From positions 55,836 through 119,835 of the forward strand of contig JAOADG010000012.1 of the NCBI GenBank assembly GCA_026417415.1: DNA of 64,000 nt. Direction: 5' to 3'. Numbering within the stretch: position 1 is the first letter of the stretch; every line of letters begins with the position of its first letter. The notes beneath the pieces were generated by a model. That model saw only the letters and a program-made list of their open reading frames with translations. It had not been told where the DNA came from and did not search any database. This DNA is from a bacterium. Lineage in GTDB: Bacteria; Electryoneota; JAOADG01. Positions 34,796 through 43,298 of this stretch are shown here, in pieces. The translations under genes and the position numbers were made by a program.

Positions 34796-36443
34796 AATCA
34801 TTTTTACATTGTTGTTCATCAATTTCATCTTTTTAATCCCGTCATGGGCAATCCATTCCGATCAACTTGTTTCTAAACCCATCCCAGAAAACACTATTCG
34901 TGTTACGGTTATTTTCACCAACGATGTCCATGGTGGAATCATGCGCAGTGAAGCTGAGTTTCTAAATCCGGAATTTCCACCCATCTTAGGTGGTGCAGCG
35001 AGTGCTGTGAAAATCATTCAGGCATTTAGAGAAAGAGCAAAACGAGACGGTCAGTACCTTTTAATCACTGATGCAGGAGATATTTATCAAGGTGCACCCA
35101 TTGGTACAGTGACCAAGGGACAGGCCATCGTGGATTATTACAATCTAATCGGTTTGGATTGGGTAACTGTTGGGAACCACGATTTAGATCATGGGTATTG
35201 GAATTTAGATTCAATGATTCAGCGGTCAAAATTTCCTTGGGTTGCGTGCAACTTGAAATTGAAGAATACCAACCAACAATATCCGAATACTGTTCCTTGG
35301 ATTATCAGGCAGTTAGGGGATTTGAAAATTGGAATCATTGGCTTAGCCACTGCTTCCACAAAAAATATGTCTTTTCCGAAAAATATAGCGAATATAGAAT
35401 TTGAAGATGAAATCACTGCCATTCATCGTGCTATCCAAGAAGTGAGACAGCAAGGGGCTAAGTCCATCTGGGTGACTTATCATCATGGGATAATGTTTAA
35501 CGAAGAAGAGACATTCCTTGAACTGGTTAAACAAGAACAGACAGGAAATCTAAAGAAGTCCTATATTAGTAATGCTCAAGAGTTGGTTCATCAAGTAGAT
35601 GGAATAGATTTAATGTTTTGTGGACATATTCATATTGGCAAACCAAAAGGGTGGGTACATCCGAGTAAACATACCTTGATGATTCAAAATTACGGACATG
35701 GTGGAAATATTGGTGTAGTGGACATTTATTTAGACAAATTCACAGGAAAAATTGTGAAATATGATATGCCTACAGAAAATTCTATGTTGTTGCTATTACA
35801 AGAAGAACAATGGGGCAGAGATAAAGAGATTGATCAAAAAATTCAAGCCATTGTAGATACAGTTGAGAAAGGATTAGATGATGTCATTGGTGAATCACAA
35901 ATCGAACTTATTCGCGGCGATGCAAATGCTCCGATGGTTATGTTGGTAGCAACGGCCTTAAAAGAGTATGCGAAAACGGATTTAGCCATTCAGAATGCAG
36001 GTGGTGTTCGGGATAACATTACTCCCGGCTTGATTACTAAAAGGCATATTTTTCATATTGAACCTTTTGGGAATGAACTGGTTACTGTAACAGTAAACGG
36101 AAAGTTTCTGAAAGAATTATTAGAAAGTCGGGTTAGTAAAACGCGTTTAGGGATAGGCGTTAGTGGCGTGACAATTTTGTACAATGCAGAGGCACCATTG
36201 GGAAATCGAATTCAAGAGATTACTTTTGATAATGGAAAAAAATTTCATAACGATTCTTTATACACAATCGCTACTACAGATTATCTTTTAATGGGAAATT
36301 CTGGAATGAGTAAATTTACAGAAATTCCTCACAGTCAAGTGAATTGGATGGGGGTTCGGGTATCTGAAGCCATTGTTGAATACATTCAAAAAAATTCACC
36401 GATTACAAAACAAACAAAAAGGTCTTGGATAAGTGTCAAGTAA
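34788..36443 (+). CDS. Secreted 5'-nucleotidase / UshA-type metallophosphoesterase
   Basis: A 551-residue exported enzyme that hydrolyses nucleotides (or related phosphoesters) in the periplasm or at the cell surface. The signal peptide ends near PSWA. The N-terminal calcineurin-like domain shows the dimetal motifs FTNDVHGG, DAGDIYQG, GNHDLDHG, TYHHG and CGHIHIG. The C-terminal domain (about 355-551) has the 5'-nucleotidase substrate-binding features QNAGGVRDNI, FGNELVTVTVNGKFLKELLE and TTDYLLMGNSG. Length and order are standard for UshA-like proteins. It is in the middle of the FadL-reductase operon and overlaps the small membrane-protein gene upstream. Confidence 0.92.
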   Translation: MNKIIFTLLFINFIFLIPSWAIHSDQLVSKPIPENTIRVTVIFTNDVHGGIMRSEAEFLNPEFPPILGGAASAVKIIQAFRERAKRDGQYLLITDAGDIYQGAPIGTVTKGQAIVDYYNLIGLDWVTVGNHDLDHGYWNLDSMIQRSKFPWVACNLKLKNTNQQYPNTVPWIIRQLGDLKIGIIGLATASTKNMSFPKNIANIEFEDEITAIHRAIQEVRQQGAKSIWVTYHHGIMFNEEETFLELVKQEQTGNLKKSYISNAQELVHQVDGIDLMFCGHIHIGKPKGWVHPSKHTLMIQNYGHGGNIGVVDIYLDKFTGKIVKYDMPTENSMLLLLQEEQWGRDKEIDQKIQAIVDTVEKGLDDVIGESQIELIRGDANAPMVMLVATALKEYAKTDLAIQNAGGVRDNITPGLITKRHIFHIEPFGNELVTVTVNGKFLKELLESRVSKTRLGIGVSGVTILYNAEAPLGNRIQEITFDNGKKFHNDSLYTIATTDYLLMGNSGMSKFTEIPHSQVNWMGVRVSEAIVEYIQKNSPITKQTKRSWISVK

Positions 36444-36469
36444 TCTCATTTTAATGAAGCAATCCAGTT

Positions 36470-36877
36470 ATGAAAACAAACCAAGAATCCAATAATCGAA
36501 AATTGTACCGAATTTTGGTTGTAGATGATCAACCAGAAATTACGCAAGTATTAGAAGAATTCTTACATAACAAATCGTTTCAAGTCCAAGTCGCCAATTC
36601 TGGAAAACAAGCATTGCAATTATGTCATAATTGGCAACCACACATTGTACTATTGGATATTTTAATGCCAGAAATGGATGGATTTGAAACCTTGTTAAAA
36701 ATTCAAGAATGGAATCCTGATGCAACCGTCATCATGATTACAAGTTTAGATGATATTGAAGCTGGAAAACGTGCTCTTGAATTAGGTGCATCGGACTATA
36801 TTACGAAACCCTTAGATTTCCACTATTTAGAACAAACATTATTGGCAAAACTGACTGCTCTATTTTCTGATATTTAA
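36470..36877 (+). CDS. Single-domain response regulator (CheY-like)
   Basis: A 135-residue receiver protein. VVDDQPEI gives the acidic pocket, LLDILMPEMDGF the phospho-acceptor aspartate (about residue 64), MITS the conserved threonine/serine position, and YITKPLDF the lysine. There is no output domain, so it acts by protein contact or as a phosphorelay. No kinase gene is beside it. It follows the 5'-nucleotidase by 26 bases and is followed by the glycosyltransferase after 17, so it is part of the same transcript. Confidence 0.9.
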   Translation: MKTNQESNNRKLYRILVVDDQPEITQVLEEFLHNKSFQVQVANSGKQALQLCHNWQPHIVLLDILMPEMDGFETLLKIQEWNPDATVIMITSLDDIEAGKRALELGASDYITKPLDFHYLEQTLLAKLTALFSDI

Positions 36878-36894
36878 GGAATACAACGCCTAAA

Positions 36895-37842
36895 TTGAAA
36901 ACTTTTCATCAGGAATTGATCCACCCCAATCGTGTACTCATCGTTACTTGTGGGACGCTATCGGATATTATCATTGCAACCTCAGTCATTGAAACAGTTT
37001 ATAGCATCAATCCAAACCTACAATTGGCCTTAGCATTACCAAAAATTTATCAAACACTATTCCAAAACGATCACAGAGTACAATACTTTTTTCCATTAAA
37101 CGGAAATTTTTCAAAACCCTCCAATTGGAATGCACCATCACTGGCAAGCGTGTTGCAATTTGCTCCCGATTGGATCATTGGAGTCCATAAGCCGACGTTT
37201 CGCTTACTTATAACTTTTTGGGATGCCATCAAAATAGGTTTATTTCATGCAAATCACACCAAAAATATTTACGCTTACCAATTAGATTATCTTTTCTCTT
37301 TAGAAAACTACAAAAACAATGCTCTACCATCACCTTTTACAGATAAATTCTCTTTTCAACCTCCAAACCTGATTCTATCTAATAAAGAATTTTCAAACGC
37401 ACAATCTTCTTGGTGCAATGATAAGACACACAAAATTCTTCTTGCACCAATCAATGAAAGAAAAACTCACGAATGGATTGAACTCCACCGTTACCTTTTA
37501 GACCGTGGATACAATGCTGTTTTATTAACCAATTCGGATATTTCAAAATTTCAATTGGATTTGCCTATCCAGCGTCATTTGGTAAAAGTCGTTTCTGTTG
37601 AAGAACAATTGCCTATAATCCTTGCGCTTATAGCCACTTCAAATCTTTGTATAACCACTTCAAATGGTTTAGCATCCTTTTCTACAATGAAGGGGATACC
37701 AGTATTGAAATGGAATAGAACAGAATTTACCAACTGGTACAACCAATCTCTGATGGATGATCTTTCTACTTTCGTTACTTTTCCTCCCAACGTACAATCC
37801 ATAATGGAGTGGATTCTTCATAAAATCTCCTTCACATCTTGA
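36895..37842 (+). CDS. GT9 (heptosyltransferase-like) glycosyltransferase
   Basis: A 315-residue GT-B enzyme of the ADP-heptose:LPS heptosyltransferase type. HPNRVLIVTCGTLSDIIIATSVIETVYSINPN is the N-terminal nucleotide-sugar-fold start, and KILLAPINERKTHEWIELHRYLLDRGYNAVLLTNS opens the C-terminal Rossmann half. CITTSNGLASFSTMKGIPVLKW replaces the usual D-S-GxxHxA loop, lacking its typical histidine, so it is a divergent family member. The start is TTG at 36895 with AAGGA 14 bases upstream; no better start is visible. A perfect sigma-70-type promoter for the next gene lies over its stop codon. Confidence 0.7.
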   Translation: MKTFHQELIHPNRVLIVTCGTLSDIIIATSVIETVYSINPNLQLALALPKIYQTLFQNDHRVQYFFPLNGNFSKPSNWNAPSLASVLQFAPDWIIGVHKPTFRLLITFWDAIKIGLFHANHTKNIYAYQLDYLFSLENYKNNALPSPFTDKFSFQPPNLILSNKEFSNAQSSWCNDKTHKILLAPINERKTHEWIELHRYLLDRGYNAVLLTNSDISKFQLDLPIQRHLVKVVSVEEQLPIILALIATSNLCITTSNGLASFSTMKGIPVLKWNRTEFTNWYNQSLMDDLSTFVTFPPNVQSIMEWILHKISFTS

Positions 37843-37867
37843 CATATCCTATTTGAAAACCTATAAT
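37839..37867 (+). promoter_or_regulatory. Consensus sigma-70 promoter for the heme-porin gene
   Basis: TTGACA and TATAAT separated by exactly 17 bases, matching the housekeeping consensus at all twelve positions. The predicted start of transcription is about 15-17 bases before the ATG at 37891, just ahead of the AAAGGAG site. The -35 box overlaps the stop of the glycosyltransferase gene. Confidence 0.75.
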
Positions 37868-37890
37868 CAAAATTTTTCAAAGGAGTTGCA

Positions 37891-38988
37891 ATGAAAAAAT
37901 GGATCATACTTTGCATCTTGATGTTGTGTTTGCCAATTTATGCATTACCAAGGTTTTCTGCGAACTATGAACAAAACTGCTTTTTATGTCATTCAAATCC
38001 TTCAGGTGGTGGACAGCGTTCTTCATTTGGTTCAAAATTCTTTGCAATTCACGAATTGTCTATCTATTCACCAAAAGAAGTTGAAACTGAGTTTTCAAAT
38101 TACAATCCACAAATAGTACCGGGACTGTTAATAGGTGCTGACTTGCGAACAATCTGGTTTGCAGACGATTCTTTGAAATATAATTCTTATCTTCAAATGC
38201 AAGGTGATTTACAGGTATCCTTTGAACCCACAACTTTTTTCTCGATTTATTATCAACAAGGTTTAACCGGTGTGTTTCAAGTTTTTGCGAAATCCAATTT
38301 TTCCTTCTTAAAAAGTTACATTAAAGTAGGAAAATTCAGACCCGATTACGGTTGGTGGACAGATGATCATACCGCTTTTACACGTGCTCCTTTACGATGG
38401 CGTGAAAGATATACCGATACGGGAGTAGAAGTAGGGTTACATCCGGAAAGGTGGTTCGCAACGTTCGGTATATTTAACGGAACGGGAAACGCTGCTACTG
38501 ATGACAATCCGCAAAAAGCTTACAGTGCTTCAATTCGTTATCGACCAAAATTAGGTCCATTTAAAATTGCTATCGGTACATCCTATTACAGTTCGTCCGA
38601 GCCATTACTCGTATTCGGTGGAAAAAGAGGGAACACAAGCATTTTTGGTCCACATTTTTCGTTTGCTTTCAAGAATCTGGGTATTCAAAGTGAAGTGGAT
38701 TGGAAAATTGAGCGTACCACATCAGAAAAGAAAATCGGTGTATATTCTTCAAATGCAGTTTATTACACTTTTACAAAAGGTGTAACATCAGTTTTAACCT
38801 ATGATTTTATTGATCCTGATCAAGACAAACGTACTGGTTCAAACACTCGTTATGGAGTAGGAATGCAAATTTTTCCAACTCCATTCGTTGAAATTTCACC
38901 ATCGGTTCGTATTACGGAGTATAGTGCTGCAAATGGAAAAAAATCTAAAGTCACTTCAGGAATCATGATGCTGCATTTTTTCTATTAA
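37891..38988 (+). CDS. Outer-membrane beta-barrel protein with N-terminal c-type heme motif
   Basis: A 365-residue exported protein. After a signal peptide (cut near ALP, residue 19) comes one CFLCH heme c attachment site (residues 30-34) followed by SNPSGGGQRSSFG. From about residue 70 the chain has beta-barrel character: alternating strands, an SYIKVGKFRPDYGWWTDDH segment, a tyrosine-rich middle and a C-terminal HFFY ending. Fusion of a monoheme tag to an outer-membrane barrel suggests an electron-transfer or redox-dependent porin. A direct relation to MtrB/porin-cytochrome conduits is not shown. It has the strongest promoter seen in the window and is followed by a cytochrome lipoprotein gene. 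Confidence 0.75.
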   Translation: MKKWIILCILMLCLPIYALPRFSANYEQNCFLCHSNPSGGGQRSSFGSKFFAIHELSIYSPKEVETEFSNYNPQIVPGLLIGADLRTIWFADDSLKYNSYLQMQGDLQVSFEPTTFFSIYYQQGLTGVFQVFAKSNFSFLKSYIKVGKFRPDYGWWTDDHTAFTRAPLRWRERYTDTGVEVGLHPERWFATFGIFNGTGNAATDDNPQKAYSASIRYRPKLGPFKIAIGTSYYSSSEPLLVFGGKRGNTSIFGPHFSFAFKNLGIQSEVDWKIERTTSEKKIGVYSSNAVYYTFTKGVTSVLTYDFIDPDQDKRTGSNTRYGVGMQIFPTPFVEISPSVRITEYSAANGKKSKVTSGIMMLHFFY

Positions 38989-39011
38989 TTTTGGAAAGGA
39001 GTAGTGGGTTG

Positions 39012-39416
39012 ATGAAAATACAATTTCTATTTTCTATTTTTGTTTTTCTTTCTTTTATAGGATGCCAAGACGAGGGGAGTCCTGTTTCTCCTAATCCAAA
39101 CAATGGTGGTAGTTCCAATATTTCATATTCCTCTACCATATTACCCATTTTGAATGCAAACTGTGTCAGTTGCCATGGTTCAAGTGGTGGATGGTCTGTA
39201 TCCGCATTAACGACAGCAGTGAATAATCGTACCTTAATGAGTTTAAGAGGTGCAAGTGGTGATCGTTTGATTACACCGAATGATCCGGCACAATCTGAAA
39301 TTTATGATCGGATTACTGATGATAACCCATCAAGACGGATGCCACCTTCAGGTTCATTAACAACTGAACAAATCAATTTAATTAGAAACTGGATCACACA
39401 AGGTGCAAATCCATAA
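39012..39416 (+). CDS. Monoheme c-type cytochrome lipoprotein
   Basis: A 134-residue protein. The ATG at 39012 is 10 bases after AAAGGAG; longer frames starting at TTG codons were rejected. The signal MKIQFLFSIFVFLSFIGC is a lipoprotein type with Cys18, followed by a flexible S/P/N/G-rich linker. CVSCH is the heme site, and RRMPPSGSLT supplies a likely methionine axial ligand. The final LIRNWITQGANP is the helix found in planctomycete-type cytochrome c modules. It sits 23 bases after the heme-tagged barrel gene and is probably cotranscribed, which suggests electron exchange between the two at the outer membrane. Confidence 0.85.
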   Translation: MKIQFLFSIFVFLSFIGCQDEGSPVSPNPNNGGSSNISYSSTILPILNANCVSCHGSSGGWSVSALTTAVNNRTLMSLRGASGDRLITPNDPAQSEIYDRITDDNPSRRMPPSGSLTTEQINLIRNWITQGANP

Positions 39417-39471
39417 CAAATAAGGAACGAATTGAAGTATATTTCATTAACCTTAATAAAGGAAAACAATC

Positions 39472-40764
39472 GTGTCACTTTGGTTAAAGAATGTAATCCA
39501 TGGTGAAGATAGCGTCACTATCCAAATAGTGGACGAATATATAGTGAAAATTTATAGACAAAATGACACTCCGATCATCTCTACTGAAGACGAAGTAATC
39601 GAAGGAAATCATTCACTTCGTGTTTTACCTTCGTTATTCAATGGACATACCCATGCTTCTATGACGTTGTTTCGTAGTTATGGGGATGATTTGCCGTTAA
39701 TGAGATGGCTACAAGAAAAAATATGGCCCCTTGAAAATGGAATTACGGAAGAGTTTGTAGAATGGGGAATGCGTTTAGCAATTTTAGAAATGATTAAAAC
39801 AGGGACTACAGGTTTTAATGATATGTATTGGCATTACACCGCTTGTGCGAAAGTGGTTGAAGAAATGGGAATTCACGGAGTACTGAGTGGTGTCTTTGTA
39901 GATTTGTTTGACAATAACAGAGCAAAAGAGCAGCAACAACTTAATGAAGAATTATACTGGATGACTAAAGAACGTTTTCCAAAATATGTTCAATTTGCAA
40001 TTGGTCCACATGCTATCTATACCGTAAGCGAAAACAGCTTGAGGTGGGCAGCTGAGTTTACCGAAACGCACCAACTGCCATTACACATTCATCTTGCTGA
40101 AACAGAGCATGAAGTTATTGAATGTAAAAAACAACATCAAGGAAAATCGCCTGTTGAATATTTGAATTCCTTACATTTAGTTTCACCTCGATTAAAAGCT
40201 GCCCATGTAATTCATGTGAGTGATCAGGATCGAGCAATTTTATCTGAAAAGCAAGCTACTGTAATTCACAATCCTACATCAAATATGAAACTGGCTGTGG
40301 GTGGTCCATTCAATTTACCCCAAATGTTATCTGTAGGAATACAACCAATTTTAGGTACGGATGGTGCAGGTTCAAACAATTCATTGGATATGTTTCAAGA
40401 AATGAAAATTGCAGCGTTATTGCAGAAGCACGCATGGGGAGATCCTGAAGTTGCACCTGCCAATACGGTATGGGAAATGGCAACCAAACATGCGTGGAAA
40501 CAATTTGGATATAATGCAGGAGAAATTGCTGAAGGCAAATTAGCGGAAATTATTTTAGTGAATGAAAAAGATGTTTCAATGGTACCCGATCACAATTATA
40601 TAAGCAATTTGGTTTATAGTGCTAATGGACATATCGTGGACACAACCATATCTTCAGGGCGTGTTCTAATGAAACATCGAAAAGTAAAGGGAGAAGAAGA
40701 GATAATTCAAGAGTTTTGTAAAATCGCGAAAAAATTTGTACAAAGAAAACATCAAAATTTGTAG
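39472..40764 (+). CDS. mtaD: 5'-methylthioadenosine/S-adenosylhomocysteine deaminase
   Basis: A 430-residue amidohydrolase that deaminates MTA or SAH to the inosine forms. Metal-binding motifs are NGHTHASM, IHLAETEHE (with the catalytic residues), the histidine in AAHVIHVSD and GTDGAGSNNSLDM. FAIGPHAIYTVSE and IHNPTSNMKLAVGG are family-typical and separate it from guanine or cytosine deaminases. Closely related chlorohydrolases share these features, so substrate preference is inferred. The start is GTG at 39472 after AAAGGAAA. The glycyl-tRNA synthetase gene follows after six bases. Confidence 0.87.
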   Translation: MSLWLKNVIHGEDSVTIQIVDEYIVKIYRQNDTPIISTEDEVIEGNHSLRVLPSLFNGHTHASMTLFRSYGDDLPLMRWLQEKIWPLENGITEEFVEWGMRLAILEMIKTGTTGFNDMYWHYTACAKVVEEMGIHGVLSGVFVDLFDNNRAKEQQQLNEELYWMTKERFPKYVQFAIGPHAIYTVSENSLRWAAEFTETHQLPLHIHLAETEHEVIECKKQHQGKSPVEYLNSLHLVSPRLKAAHVIHVSDQDRAILSEKQATVIHNPTSNMKLAVGGPFNLPQMLSVGIQPILGTDGAGSNNSLDMFQEMKIAALLQKHAWGDPEVAPANTVWEMATKHAWKQFGYNAGEIAEGKLAEIILVNEKDVSMVPDHNYISNLVYSANGHIVDTTISSGRVLMKHRKVKGEEEIIQEFCKIAKKFVQRKHQNL

Positions 40765-40770
40765 GAACGT

Positions 40771-42165
40771 ATGGACAGAACAAAAATCATGGACAAATTG
40801 GTCGCGCTTTCAAAAAGGCGTGGCTTTGTATTTCAATCTTCTGAAATTTACGGCGGATTAAATTCATGTTGGGATTATGGTCCGTTAGGAATCGAATTAA
40901 AAAACAACATCGCTCAATTGTGGTGGGATGAGATGACATGGTGGCATGAAAACATTGTAGGATTAGATGCTTCCATTCTTATGCATCCACGTGTTTGGGA
41001 AGCCAGTGGACACGTTGCCGGTTTTAGTGATCCATTGGTGGATTGTAAAACCTGTAAAAGCAGATTTCGTTTCGATCAATTACCAATTGATCAAACTGAA
41101 GCGCAAGTGCGAACGTGGAAACTTCCAAATGGTGAAAAAGGAACTACACCGCAACGAGAAGATCGTAAGTACTGTCCCAACTGTGGTTCTTCCGATTTAT
41201 CGGATGTTAGACAATTTAATCTTATGTTCAAGACCTTTATGGGTCCAGTAGAAGATTCGGCCGCTATTGTCTATCTTAGGCCCGAAACAGCACAAGGAAT
41301 TTATGTCAATGCGTTAACTATTGCCGAAGTCATGCGATTAAAACCTCCATTTGGAATTGCACAAATTGGAAAAGCATTTCGTAATGAAATTACACCCGGA
41401 AATTTCATATTCCGTACTCGTGAATTTGAACAAATGGAAATGCAATTTTTTGTGAAACCCACGGAAGATCAAAAATGGATGGAGTATTGGTTAGACAAAC
41501 GTTTCCAATACAATTCAGAAAAACTCGGATTGTCAAAAGAACGGTTACGATTGCATCAACATACAGAAAAAGAATTGGCGCATTATGCGAAATCTGCTTA
41601 TGACATTGAATACGAATTTCCATTTGGTTGGAGTGAGTTAGAAGGAATTCACAATCGTACCGATTTTGATCTAAGTCGTCATGAAGAGTATTCTGGCAAA
41701 TCCCTTAAAATCTTTGACGAAGAGACCAAAGAAAAGTACATTCCATATATTATTGAAACCAGTGCAGGACTTACACGTTCTATGTTAGCGCTAATGTGTG
41801 ATAAATATGACGAAGATGAGCAAGAAGGTGAAATCCGTGTTGTGCTGCGACTGCCACCGCATTTGGCGCCGATTAAAGCGGCTGTATTTCCTTTAATGAA
41901 AAAAGATGGATTACCAGAAATTGCAGAGAATCTTTATCGTACATTACGAAAAAGACACAAGGTATTTTTTGATGTGACTGGTTCAATTGGGAAGCGCTAT
42001 CGTAGAATGGATGAAATTGGTACACCATTTGGTATTACCATTGACTACGAATCCAAAGAGGATCAATCAGCAACCATTCGGTATCGTGATACACTTCAAC
42101 AGATCAGGATTTCACTTGATAAAATTCCTGAATGGTTGGATCAGAATATCGCGTTGGAACGATAG
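40771..42165 (+). CDS. glyQS: Glycyl-tRNA synthetase, dimeric (alpha2, GlyQS) type
   Basis: A 464-residue class II aminoacyl-tRNA synthetase joining glycine to tRNA-Gly. KRRGFVFQSSEIYGGLNSCWDYGPLG is the hallmark N-terminus of the eukaryote/archaea-like dimeric type. A CxxC...CxxC zinc-binding insertion (CKTC, CPNC) lies at about residues 92-138. Motif 2 is GKAFRNEITPGNFIFRTREFEQMEMQFF, motif 3 lies near ETSAGLTRSMLALM, and the anticodon-binding domain is C-terminal. The length is typical. It is translated right after the deaminase gene, and rnpB begins 38 bases after its stop. Confidence 0.96.
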   Translation: MDRTKIMDKLVALSKRRGFVFQSSEIYGGLNSCWDYGPLGIELKNNIAQLWWDEMTWWHENIVGLDASILMHPRVWEASGHVAGFSDPLVDCKTCKSRFRFDQLPIDQTEAQVRTWKLPNGEKGTTPQREDRKYCPNCGSSDLSDVRQFNLMFKTFMGPVEDSAAIVYLRPETAQGIYVNALTIAEVMRLKPPFGIAQIGKAFRNEITPGNFIFRTREFEQMEMQFFVKPTEDQKWMEYWLDKRFQYNSEKLGLSKERLRLHQHTEKELAHYAKSAYDIEYEFPFGWSELEGIHNRTDFDLSRHEEYSGKSLKIFDEETKEKYIPYIIETSAGLTRSMLALMCDKYDEDEQEGEIRVVLRLPPHLAPIKAAVFPLMKKDGLPEIAENLYRTLRKRHKVFFDVTGSIGKRYRRMDEIGTPFGITIDYESKEDQSATIRYRDTLQQIRISLDKIPEWLDQNIALER

Positions 42166-42203
42166 GAAGCTAACAGCAGAGGATCAATTTCGTATTCTTT
42201 ATT

Positions 42204-42563
42204 GGAGGAGAAACAGACGGTCGCATCTTGAAGAAAGATGAGGAACGTCCGGTCCCGTGTGGAGAAGACGCCTGCTAACTGCAGGGCAAGGTAACTTGCA
42301 GATAGGGCAACAGAAAACAAACCGTCAGTCCTTGGGCTGATAAGGGTGAAAAGGTGGGGTAAGAGCCCACCGCATTTTTGGTAACAAAAATGGCAGTGCA
42401 ACCCTCGTCTCGGGCAACATCAAATAGATACGGTTCCGAAAGGATTACGTCTCCACCGTAAGAGGAAACTCGCCGTACGGGTAGATGGCTAGAGGCAATT
42501 GGTGACAATTGTCCCAGAGAAATGACCGTCCACGACAGAAACCGGCGTATCGTTTCTCCTACA
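42204..42563 (+). ncRNA. rnpB: RNase P RNA (bacterial type A-like)
   Basis: The catalytic RNA of RNase P. The outer helix P1 pairs GGAGAAAC at 42207-42214 with GTTTCTCC at 42552-42559. The universally conserved core GAGGAACGTCCGGTC lies at about 42239-42253, GGGCAAGG-type P8-P11 elements follow, and the 3' conserved ACAGAAACCGGCGTAT (normally ACAGAA..GGCTTA) lies near 42535-42550. A TATTCT about 6-11 bases before the 5' end could be the -10 element. A strong terminator follows. The ends are given to within a few bases. Confidence 0.9.
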
Positions 42564-42570
42564 CCGATTT

Positions 42571-42602
42571 ACTCCATAGCCGAATGGCTATGGAGTTTTT
42601 TT
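42571..42602 (+). terminator. rnpB terminator overlapping the rnpA stop codon
   Basis: ACTCCATAGCC-GAAT-GGCTATGGAGT, an 11-bp perfect stem, then seven T residues. Its right arm contains the last three codons, including the stop codon, of the convergent rnpA gene (stop at 42588-42590 on the minus strand). Confidence 0.92.
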
Positions 42603-42995
42603 ATTCTCGAATTTCACTATGGCACGAGAAATTGTATCAAGAAAGTCATCTTGGATATTGCTATTCCAACTAAAAAGTAACGTGTTGACACGGATGATTA
42701 ACTGTCCTGTAGGTGGCAACAATGACCAATGGTGACGAATGAATTCTCTTATCAAACGTTTGGTGCGATTCCTTTTTACTGCACGTCCTATTTTTCGTGG
42801 TACATGAATGGCAATTTGTAGCGGTTGCTCCGAGAGCAAAAACCAAATGGTAAAGTATTTTCCATATTGCTTCGTTCCATTTCTAAAGATGTTTTCAAAA
42901 TCCCGTTGAAGATGGATTCTTCGCCATTTGGGAAACCCAAAGGGTTTGGTGTAAAGGTACTTTTGCTGTTCTGAAAATGTAGGATCGGAATTCAT
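42588..42995 (-). CDS. rnpA: RNase P protein component
   Basis: A 135-residue basic protein that assists the RNase P RNA in trimming tRNA 5' ends. FGFPKWRRIHLQRDFENIFRNG and the RNR-type box GRAVKRNRTKRLIREFIRHH are the family signatures. The start was placed at the ATG at 42995: the frame continues to 43064, but that extension crosses a terminator hairpin and the rpmH stop. The ribosome-binding site is weak (AAAGA). It lies in the usual rpmH-rnpA order, but instead of yidD/yidC the next element is rnpB, arranged tail to tail. Its stop codon is within the rnpB terminator. Confidence 0.88.
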   Translation of the reverse strand: MNSDPTFSEQQKYLYTKPFGFPKWRRIHLQRDFENIFRNGTKQYGKYFTIWFLLSEQPLQIAIHVPRKIGRAVKRNRTKRLIREFIRHHWSLLPPTGQLIIRVNTLLFSWNSNIQDDFLDTISRAIVKFENKKTP

Positions 42996-43009
42996 ATCTT
43001 TGAATAAAC

Positions 43010-43039
43010 AAAAAAAAGCCCGCCAATAAAAAGCGGGCT
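43010..43039 (-). terminator. Hairpin with T-run between rpmH and rnpA
   Basis: On the minus strand AGCCCGC, a 9-base loop, GCGGGCT and then six more T residues, located between the rpmH stop and the rnpA start. It would stop or attenuate transcription, so rnpA would receive only part of the rpmH transcription. Confidence 0.8.
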
Positions 43040-43060
43040 GTCCAAGAAAATAAGATTTTT

Positions 43061-43213
43061 TCAAGAAGGAATGGTATCACTGACTGTTAAAACTTTTCTA
43101 CCACGTGCTCTGCGGGCGGACAATACTTTTCGTCCATTTTTTGTAGCCATTCGTGCACGAAAGCCATGTTTGTTTCTGCGACGACGGTTAGATGGTTGAT
43201 ACGTTCTTTTCAT
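43061..43213 (-). CDS. rpmH: 50S ribosomal protein L34
   Basis: A 50-residue, arginine/lysine-rich ribosomal protein beginning [18 protein letters not shown] and containing [20 protein letters not shown], nearly the family consensus. A few extra residues (LTVSDTIPS) extend the C-terminus. TGAGGAC lies five bases before the ATG. The L34 gene normally precedes rnpA near dnaA and the replication origin, but no dnaA or dnaN is in this window and the upstream neighbour is an unrelated exported protein. Confidence 0.96.
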   Translation of the reverse strand: MKRTYQPSNRRRRNKHGFRARMATKNGRKVLSARRARGRKVLTVSDTIPS

Positions 43214-43269
43214 AAAGTCCTCAAAACTATTTAATTAGATCAACGAAATTCTATCTTCCAAAGTAAACA

Positions 43270-43298
43270 AGTATAAAATTTTCCATTTGCAAATGCAA
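43270..43298 (-). promoter_or_regulatory. rpmH promoter
   Basis: On the minus strand TTGCAT and TATACT are separated by 17 bases. Transcription would start about 48 bases before the rpmH ATG. The -35 box lies inside a GCAAAT tandem repeat. Confidence 0.6.

Noticed and set aside
37891-38988. Multiheme cytochrome or full MtrB-type conduit
   Set aside because: Only one CxxCH is present, and the barrel is shorter than the usual MtrB proteins.
42996-43064. Longer rnpA starting at 43064
   Set aside because: The extension reads through a terminator hairpin and overlaps the rpmH stop; the shorter start gives a normal RnpA.
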